Positions 7,015-11,596 of a stretch of DNA of 11,596 nucleotides are shown here, piece after piece; within the stretch, counting starts at the first letter, position 1, and each line of letters opens with the position of its first letter. The DNA lies in NCBI GenBank assembly GCA_005882525.1, contig VBGO01000143.1:1-11596 (forward strand), written 5' to 3'. The DNA is from Chloroflexota bacterium (GTDB taxonomy: Bacteria; Chloroflexota; Dormibacteria; CF-121). The notes beneath the pieces are model-generated. The model ran no database searches, was not told where the DNA came from, and was given only the letters and a program-made list of their open reading frames with translations. A program made the translations under genes and the position numbers.

Positions 7015-7781
7015 GCGAACGAGACGAGCTCGCAGCGTTCGCCCTGGAATTGGCCGACGCGGCCGATCGAATTTCGATGCGCTATTTTCGCCGCCAGCCC
7101 CGCGTCGACCGAAAGCCTGACCGCAGCTTCGTCACCCAGGCAGACACGGCGATCGAGCTCGAGCTCCGCGAGCGGATTACCACGAAGTATCCGGCGCACG
7201 GCGTGCTGGCGGAGGAATTCGGCGACCGCGCCTCCAACCAGGAGGCCCGCTGGATCATCGACCCGATCGATGCCACCCACAGCTACATGCGTGGCGTGCC
7301 GGCCTTCGCGACGCTGATCGCGCTCGAGCGCGCCGGGGTATTGGAGGTGGGGGTGATGTCGGCGCCGGCGATGCACGAGCGCTGGCATGCCATCCGTGGC
7401 GGCGGCGCCTGGTCGGGCAAGCGACGCCTGCACGTGTCGAAGATCGAGCAACTCAAGGACGCCCAGGTCTTCTACGCCTCGCGCTCGGCCTTCACCGCGG
7501 CGGGCAAGGAGCGTGGCTTCGACGCCGTGATCCGCGCCACCTGGCGCGACCGCGGATTCGGCGACTTCTGGGGATACGCGCTGGTCACCGAGGGCGCCGG
7601 CGAAGCGATGTTCGAACCGGAGCTCTACTCCTGGGACCTCGCCGCGCCGCTGATTCTCGTCGAAGAGGCCGGCGGTCGCCTGACCGACTTCAAAGGAGAG
7701 CGCACGTACGCCGGCGGTAACGCGCTCGCCAGCAACGGCCTGCTCCACGACGCGATCCTCGAAAAGCTGAATGGGGCGTAA
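7011..7781 (+). CDS. Inositol-monophosphatase-family phosphatase (HisN-like)
   Basis: Numbering is from CTG 7011 (256 aa, the usual family length). Metal-binding motifs are LAEEFG (66-71, Glu68/Glu69), DPIDATHSY (84-92, Asp84 and Asp87; the family usually has DPIDGT, here Ala88 replaces Gly) and SWDLAAPLILVEEAGG (207-222, Asp209). The set suggests a Mg-dependent phosphomonoesterase acting on inositol phosphates, histidinol phosphate or a similar small phosphate in the cytoplasm. The residues after DPID and the length recall HisN-type histidinol phosphatases, but no histidine gene is near. The first accepted start codon is TTG 7050, which would remove 13 residues (SERDELAAFALEL) that look like the normal first helix. 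CTG 7011 has AGAGGA 7 nt upstream and overlaps the preceding stop, so it is preferred here. It follows a dehydrogenase and a kinase-like gene in one operon. Confidence 0.82.
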   Translation: MSERDELAAFALELADAADRISMRYFRRQPRVDRKPDRSFVTQADTAIELELRERITTKYPAHGVLAEEFGDRASNQEARWIIDPIDATHSYMRGVPAFATLIALERAGVLEVGVMSAPAMHERWHAIRGGGAWSGKRRLHVSKIEQLKDAQVFYASRSAFTAAGKERGFDAVIRATWRDRGFGDFWGYALVTEGAGEAMFEPELYSWDLAAPLILVEEAGGRLTDFKGERTYAGGNALASNGLLHDAILEKLNGA

Positions 7782-7792
7782 CCCCGACACGT

Positions 7793-7798
7793 AGGTGA
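7793..7798 (+). promoter_or_regulatory. Ribosome-binding site AGGTGA favouring GTG 7804
   Basis: AGGTGA ends 5 nt before GTG 7804. It overlaps the alternative ATG 7798 and GTG 7795, which therefore have no usable ribosome-binding site of their own. Confidence 0.4.
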
Positions 7799-7803
7799 TG
7801 CCA

Positions 7804-8319
7804 GTGCGACGACTGGTCCTGGCCATCGTGGTTTTCGCCGGTGGAGCGCTGCTGACGCCGCTGGCGGCTGCCGCGGCGACGTCGTCGGCCCAGATCGTCA
7901 ACTGTCCGCCGGCGTTTGGCTGCTTCCGCCCGAATCCGATTCAGATCAAGGCCGGCGATTCGGTGACATGGACGAACAATGCCGGACTGAGCCACACGGC
8001 GACCTCTGACACCGGCGCCTGGGACACCGGCATCCTGGCGACCGGCGCGACCAGCAGCCCGGTGGCCTTCCCGACGTCCGGGACCTTCCCCTATCACTGC
8101 GCCATCCATCCGAGCATGGTCGGCTCGGTGGTCGTGTCCGCCGCGGCGCCTGCGGCAACCAGCCCACCGGTCCAGCTCGCCAGGGGCGGCGGCGGCCCTC
8201 AATTCCCAATAGGGGCCGTGCTGGTGCTGCTCGGCGTCGGCCTATTAGCGGCGCGCGGCGTTCGCCGCCACCGGACGCAACGCGTCGGCGAACGCATCGA
8301 TAAACTGCCGCACCAGTAG
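7804..8319 (+). CDS. Secreted, membrane-anchored cupredoxin (plastocyanin-like)
   Basis: From GTG 7804 the product is 171 aa. An N-terminal signal peptide has two Arg, a hydrophobic core and an Ala-rich cleavage region near residues 20-26. One plastocyanin-like domain follows, with all four type-1 copper ligands: His64 (LSHTATS) and Cys99, His102 and Met105 in YHCAIHPSM. Cys34 and Cys40 could form a disulfide. After a Pro/Gly linker comes a hydrophobic helix (about 135-150) followed by ARGVRRHR, a membrane anchor with a basic cytoplasmic end. The protein is therefore held outside the cell membrane and probably carries electrons or binds copper; its partner is unknown. In-frame ATG 7798 and GTG 7795 are alternatives, but AGGTGA at 7793-7798 suits GTG 7804. 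It lies 22 nt after the phosphatase gene. Its last 75 bases overlap the 3' end of the arginase-like gene on the other strand. Confidence 0.85.
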   Translation: MRRLVLAIVVFAGGALLTPLAAAAATSSAQIVNCPPAFGCFRPNPIQIKAGDSVTWTNNAGLSHTATSDTGAWDTGILATGATSSPVAFPTSGTFPYHCAIHPSMVGSVVVSAAAPAATSPPVQLARGGGGPQFPIGAVLVLLGVGLLAARGVRRHRTQRVGERIDKLPHQ

Positions 8320-9159
8320 ACCCTCCGGATCGTGATCCGGATTGATCTCCGTCACGACGAGTGCCGCGAGCCTGGATGAGCCGACAAAGACACTGAGGCA
8401 GCGCATCGCGTCGCCGAACGACAGGGCATCGTAGTGCGGCCAATCCGCAAGGGGGATCTCGGCGGAATCCATCACGTCAACGTCGAAATGCACGGCGACG
8501 GCGCCCGAGCGCTCCTCGAGACGCGCGAGGGCCTCGCGCGCAAAGTCCACCGGCCGGTCATCCAATGAGGTGACCGGATAGCGCAGCATCGCGGACCTCT
8601 CGAGCAAGCCGGCTTCGGCCGGTTCGATCTCGTAGGGATGAAAGCCGAACAGCGCGATCCGGTCTTGCGGGAGAAGCGGATATCGCGGACCGATGTGGGC
8701 CAGCTCGGGCGCCCCTTCGCCGATCAGGTGGGCGACGCCCATCGAATCGAAGATGCCCGAGTGCGTCGTCTCCGGCGTGGTCAGGTCGGCATCGCCGTCG
8801 AAGTACATCAGCCCGAGGTCGGACTGCCGGCGGAGCAGGCCGGCGACCACGCCCAGTGTGATCGTGCAGTCGCCCCCGATGACGAGCGGCACGACGTCAC
8901 GCTCGACCGCTCTTCCGACGGCATCGGCAACCTGGCCGGCAACCTTGGTCACGCGAGAGGCGCTCTGTCGTTTGCGATTGGCGCGGTCGGGCTGAAAGCG
9001 AGCAACCGGGAGATCGCCCAGGTCTTCCAGCTCGAGGCCGGCCGTTCGGAGCGCGCCGATCAAGCCCGCCTTGCGCAGTGCGGACGGCGCCTTTTCCTGG
9101 CCGGGACCGTGGGCGCCCGCGCTCGACGGAACCCCGATCAAACCGATCCGAAGCGGCAT
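8245..9159 (-). CDS. Arginase/ureohydrolase-fold protein with altered metal site
   Basis: The 304-residue product follows the arginase/agmatinase pattern: GGDCTITLG (95-103), YFDGDADLTTPE (119-130), HFDVDVMD (224-231) and TEINPDHDPEG (270-280). Classical ureohydrolases use GGDHS, DAHxD, a His in the SGNxHG segment, DxD and ExNP to hold two Mn ions. Here the aspartates (Asp97, 121, 125, 226, 228) and Glu271 remain. The three histidines are replaced: Cys98 (GGDC), Asp123 (DGDAD) and probably Asp138. The changes are coherent, so this looks like a distinct subfamily rather than decay. It may bind another metal or cleave a different substrate; calling it arginase would be unsafe. ATG 9159 lies 4 nt after the stop of the flavin-like gene with GAGG upstream, so the two form an operon. 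Its 3' end overlaps the convergent cupredoxin gene by 75 bp. Confidence 0.82.
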   Translation of the reverse strand: MPLRIGLIGVPSSAGAHGPGQEKAPSALRKAGLIGALRTAGLELEDLGDLPVARFQPDRANRKRQSASRVTKVAGQVADAVGRAVERDVVPLVIGGDCTITLGVVAGLLRRQSDLGLMYFDGDADLTTPETTHSGIFDSMGVAHLIGEGAPELAHIGPRYPLLPQDRIALFGFHPYEIEPAEAGLLERSAMLRYPVTSLDDRPVDFAREALARLEERSGAVAVHFDVDVMDSAEIPLADWPHYDALSFGDAMRCLSVFVGSSRLAALVVTEINPDHDPEGLLVRQFIDAFADALRPVAANAARR

Positions 9160-9163
9160 CGCT

Positions 9164-9538
9164 CTACGCTACCTCGACCCGAACCAGGGTGTGCGAGCCA
9201 TCGCGAACCATCCGCCGGAGGCCCTCCGGGGTGGTCGCGCCCCACATCCCCCAGCGCTCGACAATCTGGTCGGTGATCGTAGGGTCGAGGGCACTGACGT
9301 CGATGAAACGGATCCGCCCCTCGACCGACTCATGGCTCCGCGGGATCGTCAGGCGCACCCACGGATCTTTGCGCCAGCGGCCGACACGACGCGCGAAGGC
9401 GTAATTGAAAAGGTAGACGTCGCCGGCGACCGTCACGACGAACCAGACGTGCACTGTCCCCTCGCGTCCGTCCTCGCGCGAGGTGACGAGCAACTCATCG
9501 GTGCCTTCGAGAGCTTTGCGGAACTCCGCCGGAAGCAC
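9164..9538 (-). CDS. Split-barrel PNPOx-like flavin/cofactor-binding protein
   Basis: From GTG 9538 the product has 124 residues. The order of short strands resembles the pyridoxamine-5'-phosphate-oxidase split beta-barrel: LLVTSREDG (16-24), HVWFVV (30-35), GDVYLFNYAFARRVGRWRKD (39-58, with the basic residues usual at the phosphate of FMN or F420) and PWVRLTI (59-65). A helical end follows (about 86-112, with RWGMWGATTPEGLRRM) and a final strand. Relatives are small oxidoreductases or cofactor-binding proteins; no substrate can be read. In-frame ATG 9598 would add 20 residues but would run 42 bp into the divergent phosphatase-like gene. GTG 9538 is preferred because TATTCT lies 7 nt upstream, as expected for a leaderless mRNA. 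It is followed after 4 nt by the arginase-like gene. Confidence 0.7.
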   Translation of the reverse strand: MLPAEFRKALEGTDELLVTSREDGREGTVHVWFVVTVAGDVYLFNYAFARRVGRWRKDPWVRLTIPRSHESVEGRIRFIDVSALDPTITDQIVERWGMWGATTPEGLRRMVRDGSHTLVRVEVA

Positions 9539-9545
9539 GCACGTC

Positions 9546-9551
9546 AGAATA
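9546..9551 (-). promoter_or_regulatory. Likely -10 box (TATTCT) for leaderless GTG 9538
   Basis: TATTCT on the minus strand matches TAnnnT and is 7 nt from GTG 9538. On the other strand the overlapping CAGAAT (9545-9550) is 6 nt before ATG 9557, so the 18-bp gap between the divergent genes may serve both directions. No -35 consensus is evident for either. Confidence 0.45.
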
Positions 9552-9556
9552 GGCCG

Positions 9557-10633
9557 ATGACCAGGGTGGTCCTGCTCGGACTGGACGGCTTCCCCCATCG
9601 CGCCATTCGCGCCGACCTGACCCCCCGCATGTGGGACTTGGCGCAGCGAGGCGGTCGTGCCCCGGCCGGGGGCACCACCGACCTCCCCTCCTCGACCGAT
9701 CCCGGATTCTGCTCATTGCTCACCGGCTGCAAGCCGGCCACGCACGGCGTTCGCACGACGTCGTGGCGCTATGCGAGGCTGCCCGGCTGGGTCGGCGTCG
9801 AGACCCCGCGGGTGCCGGCGATCTTCGATGCCTGTCGGGCGGCCGCCGTTCGAACGGCGGCGATGGTTGCCGACGACCGTGCGCTACTCTGCACCGGGTC
9901 CGCCGATCGGCGATGGCCCCCGGGCGGGGTCATCCCGCACGGGATCCCGCTGGATGCGCACGGCTATCCGATGAACGCCGCGGTTCATCCCCACATGATG
10001 AATGCCATCACCGATGACAGCCTGGGCCTGGTTTTCGGCCACCTCAACGAAGCCGACACCATCGGACACGACCAGGGCCCCGAGAGTGAGGCGGCCCAGG
10101 CTTGCTACCGGGAGACGGACCGGCTGGTCGGGGAGCTGCTCGACGCGCTGGTCGGCCGGTGGGCGGACACCATCGTCGTGATCGTCTCCGACCATGACAT
10201 GCAGTCGCGGACGGCGCTGGCGCCGATCGACCCCATGACCAGCGAGGCCGACGGCCGGTGGGATGCATACGTCCCGGATGGCGGCGCCGCGCTGGTGCAC
10301 CTGCTGCCCGGCGTCGATCCCCAACGAGCCGCCGACGCGCTCTTGCGCATCGACGGCGTCGAAACCTGTGAGATCGCAAATGATTCGCTCGCGATCGTGG
10401 GCGCCAAGCCGGGGCGCATCTTCGCGGCTCCGAGATACTCGGCCGGGGGCTTCCACGGCGCCCCGGTCACCGCCCGCACCGTCGCCCTCGTCGGCGGCGG
10501 CCACCCGGCCGTCAAGCCGATCGCGGATGCGATTCAGCGAACGCGACCCCATCTCGCCGATTGGGCGCCCACCCTGGCACCCCTTCTCGGCATCGACCTC
10601 GGCCGCGTCGACGGTCTGAACCTGGCGAGTTAG
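9557..10633 (+). CDS. Alkaline-phosphatase-superfamily hydrolase (phosphodiesterase/pyrophosphatase-like)
   Basis: The 358-residue product has the two-metal site of the alkaline phosphatase superfamily, type I phosphodiesterase/nucleotide pyrophosphatase branch. Asp10 lies in LLGLDGF, the nucleophile region is LPSSTDPGFCSLLTG (43-57), Asp167 and His171 lie in ADTIGHDQGP, Asp212 and His213 in SDHDM, and His300 in GFHG. By alignment with the P-T-x-T-x-P pattern of nucleotide pyrophosphatases, Ser45 occupies the nucleophile position normally held by Thr. Likely activity is hydrolysis of a phosphate mono- or diester. No signal peptide is visible, so it appears cytoplasmic, unlike many relatives. 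The frame is open further upstream, but ATG 9557 starts directly at the first conserved strand (MTRVVLLGLDG). Its TAG overlaps the TAA of the convergent metallo-hydrolase gene by two bases. Confidence 0.85.
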   Translation: MTRVVLLGLDGFPHRAIRADLTPRMWDLAQRGGRAPAGGTTDLPSSTDPGFCSLLTGCKPATHGVRTTSWRYARLPGWVGVETPRVPAIFDACRAAAVRTAAMVADDRALLCTGSADRRWPPGGVIPHGIPLDAHGYPMNAAVHPHMMNAITDDSLGLVFGHLNEADTIGHDQGPESEAAQACYRETDRLVGELLDALVGRWADTIVVIVSDHDMQSRTALAPIDPMTSEADGRWDAYVPDGGAALVHLLPGVDPQRAADALLRIDGVETCEIANDSLAIVGAKPGRIFAAPRYSAGGFHGAPVTARTVALVGGGHPAVKPIADAIQRTRPHLADWAPTLAPLLGIDLGRVDGLNLAS

Positions 10634-11310
10634 CCCACCGGCACCGGCACCGGCCGGCGGCGTGTCAGGAAGGCCCGGACCCGCTGGTCGGCGGACTCCA
10701 GGATCGCCGGTCCGTGGCCGAAGTAGGCGTGGTCGAAGCGCAGCGTGCCCAGGCGATGCGGCGCCCGCATGGCGTCGCGATGCGAATGGTTGACCGTCCA
10801 GGGCGGCGTCCGCAGTCCGCGCTCGTTGTTGAGCACGTCACCCAGGAAAAGCGCCGACTGCGAATCCGAGTAGAGGCAGATGCTGCCGGGTGTATGCCCG
10901 GGACCGTGGACCACGGTAAGGCCGGCGACGGTTTCGCCATCCTCGAGGATCCGCCGGTCGCCCCCGGCACAACTCACGACAAAGCTCGCGAGGCGCGGCG
11001 GCAATCGATCGGCCAGACCCCAGACGGTCATCCGCTCCCGTGGCCGGCCAGCCTGCAGGTACGGGGCATCGGCTCGGTGCACCGCGAGCCGTGCGCCCGT
11101 CGCCTGGCAGAGGGCGAAGGCGGTGCCGGCGTGGTCGATGTGGTGATGGGTGAGAATGACCCAGTCGACCGTGCGCAGGCCCTGAGCCGTGATGAACCGG
11201 AGCACCGCCCTGGAGCTGCCCGTGTACCCGGGGTCGATGACGGCCAGCCCTTCACCACTGTCATAGAGGTAGGCCTGGGCGCCGCGGACGCCAGGGATCC
11301 GCCGGATCAT
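10630..11310 (-). CDS. Metallo-beta-lactamase-fold hydrolase (glyoxalase II-like)
   Basis: The 226-residue product carries the complete MBL-fold metal set: THHHIDHAG (54-62, with His55, His57, Asp59 and His60), His139 in GPGHTPGS, Asp158 in LGDVL and His199 in FGHG. The N-terminal part has AYLYDSGEGLAVIDPG, the usual first strands with Asp26. Such proteins hydrolyse thioesters, lactones or related esters with two zinc or iron ions; the GPGHTPGS segment is common in glyoxalase II-like and lactonase-like members. No signal peptide is seen. The start ATG 11310 has an AATAAT sequence (11317-11322) 6 nt upstream, a near match to a -10, and no ribosome-binding site. It also lies 28 nt after the stop of the proline-rich gene and could be read from that promoter. 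The 3' end overlaps the convergent hydrolase stop. Confidence 0.85.
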   Translation of the reverse strand: MIRRIPGVRGAQAYLYDSGEGLAVIDPGYTGSSRAVLRFITAQGLRTVDWVILTHHHIDHAGTAFALCQATGARLAVHRADAPYLQAGRPRERMTVWGLADRLPPRLASFVVSCAGGDRRILEDGETVAGLTVVHGPGHTPGSICLYSDSQSALFLGDVLNNERGLRTPPWTVNHSHRDAMRAPHRLGTLRFDHAYFGHGPAILESADQRVRAFLTRRRPVPVPVG

Positions 11311-11338
11311 ATGCGCATTATTGGCTATGGCGACGGCG

Positions 11339-11533
11339 TCAGCGCCGCGGGGCTTCGGGTCGGTTCAGCCCGGGTTGGGGAACCTCGACTGGAGCCGGCG
11401 GCGGCTCGCTGATCTCCGGCTGGGTCGGCTGCGGGGCGAGCTGGGGACCCGGCGGATCGCCGACCTGCGGGTCACCCGGGTTGGGGATCACGGGGTCGGG
11501 CAGGCTGGGGGCTTCTTCGGGATTGTTTTGCAT
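11339..11533 (-). CDS. Small proline-rich disordered protein
   Basis: From ATG 11533 the product has 64 residues and begins MQNNPEEAPSLPDPVIPNPG. It is very rich in Pro with Glu, Gln, Asp and Gly, has no hydrophobic segment and is expected to be intrinsically disordered. I do not recognise a family. Support for coding comes from strong G/C preference at third codon positions, a TAnnnT box (TAAACT) 7 nt before the ATG, and its position 28 nt upstream of the metallo-hydrolase gene on the same strand. An in-frame ATG at 11560 would add 9 residues that overlap the promoter-like region. A plus-strand frame over the same bases (11321-11539) is less convincing because it lacks a similar start context. 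Function unknown. Confidence 0.5.
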   Translation of the reverse strand: MQNNPEEAPSLPDPVIPNPGDPQVGDPPGPQLAPQPTQPEISEPPPAPVEVPQPGLNRPEAPRR

Positions 11534-11549
11534 GGCTAACAGTTTAGCC
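11534..11549. repeat. Inverted repeat GGCTAA-CAGT-TTAGCC at a start site
   Basis: Six bases on each side pair perfectly around a 4-nt loop. The repeat sits directly against ATG 11533 and covers the TAAACT -10-like box of the minus-strand gene. It could be an operator for a dimeric repressor. It could also fold as an RNA hairpin if transcription starts further upstream. It has no U-tract for termination. Confidence 0.4.
11541..11546 (-). promoter_or_regulatory. Likely -10 box (TAAACT) for the proline-rich gene
   Basis: TAAACT on the minus strand matches TAnnnT and is followed after 7 nt (GTTAGCC) by ATG 11533, the same spacing as at GTG 9538. It lies inside the inverted repeat. Confidence 0.4.
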
Positions 11550-11560
11550 GACAGACCCAC

Positions 11561-11566
11561 TATAAT
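11561..11566 (+). promoter_or_regulatory. Perfect TATAAT -10 box reading out of the window
   Basis: TATAAT occurs in a short AT-rich patch (11561-11583), rare in this high-GC sequence, and would drive a plus-strand gene beginning beyond 11596. GCGAAGG at the very end could be part of its ribosome-binding site. No good -35 is seen 16-18 bp upstream. On the minus strand the overlapping TATAGT (11564-11559) might instead be a more distant promoter for the proline-rich gene. Confidence 0.45.
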
Positions 11567-11596
11567 GTTTACATACTAATATCGTTCGGGCGAAGG

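Noticed and set aside
9071..9556. Upstream extension of the alkaline-phosphatase-like frame
   Set aside because: It is open but covers the flavin-like and arginase-like genes on the other strand. The conserved protein begins at ATG 9557 with MTRVVLLGLDG.
9539..9598. ATG 9598 as start of the PNPOx-like gene
   Set aside because: It would overlap the divergent hydrolase by 42 bp, and the added 20 residues do not look like part of the fold. GTG 9538 has a -10-like box at the right distance.
10561..11412. Plus-strand open frame of 283 codons
   Set aside because: It lies opposite the metallo-hydrolase with its complete metal ligands and crosses two real gene ends.
11321..11539. Plus-strand 72-codon frame at the right end
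   Set aside because: It overlaps the proline-rich minus-strand frame, has no promoter-like or ribosome-binding context, and resembles an Arg/Gly-rich shadow.
1..11596. CRISPR arrays, tRNA or rRNA genes, insertion sequences and att sites
   Set aside because: I scanned for spaced direct repeats, cloverleaf-like segments, transposase motifs and terminal inverted repeats and found none that I could support.

Overview
The window is a dense, high-GC bacterial chromosome segment with almost no intergenic space. It contains about a dozen protein genes on both strands, and I see no RNA gene, CRISPR array or insertion sequence. Gene content, frequent GTG/TTG starts and several apparently leaderless starts (a TAnnnT box 6-8 nt before the start codon) suggest a Chloroflexota, 'Candidatus Dormibacterota' or actinobacterial soil-type organism. 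That placement is an inference from general character, not from a marker gene.

Left part (1-2030, plus strand): the 3' end of a membrane-anchored protein with a YPGA-type extracytoplasmic domain; a protein that joins an LQRxAGNxAV element, typical of proteins linked to extracellular contractile injection systems (eCIS), to a HELMH zinc-protease motif; and a PlsC-type lysophospholipid acyltransferase. The first two genes have visibly lower GC in places than the rest. A UbiB/ABC1 kinase-like gene (2034-3644, minus) runs tail to tail into plsC with a 3-bp gap.

Middle part (3736-8319, plus strand): a likely operon of a choline-kinase-like phosphotransferase, a large sarcosine/dimethylglycine-dehydrogenase-like flavoprotein with a folate-binding GcvT half, an inositol-monophosphatase-family phosphatase, and a secreted membrane-anchored cupredoxin. 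The first two genes overlap as GTGA. The second and third probably overlap as CTGA, which implies a CTG start. The dehydrogenase gene is broken by a frameshift near 6561-6568. A kinase, an N-demethylase and a phosphatase together suggest use of a phosphorylated or methylated amine such as choline, betaine or sarcosine, but the substrate is not shown by the sequence.

Right part (8245-11596): a divergent arrangement with, to the left, a split-barrel flavin/PNPOx-like protein followed 4 nt later by an arginase-fold protein that has lost three active-site histidines. To the right is an alkaline-phosphatase-superfamily hydrolase, meeting tail to tail (stop codons overlapping) a metallo-beta-lactamase-fold hydrolase that follows a small proline-rich protein. 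An AT-rich segment at the right edge carries a perfect TATAAT and an inverted repeat, probably a divergent promoter region for the proline-rich gene and a gene beyond the window.

There is no gene-free stretch longer than 300 bases.
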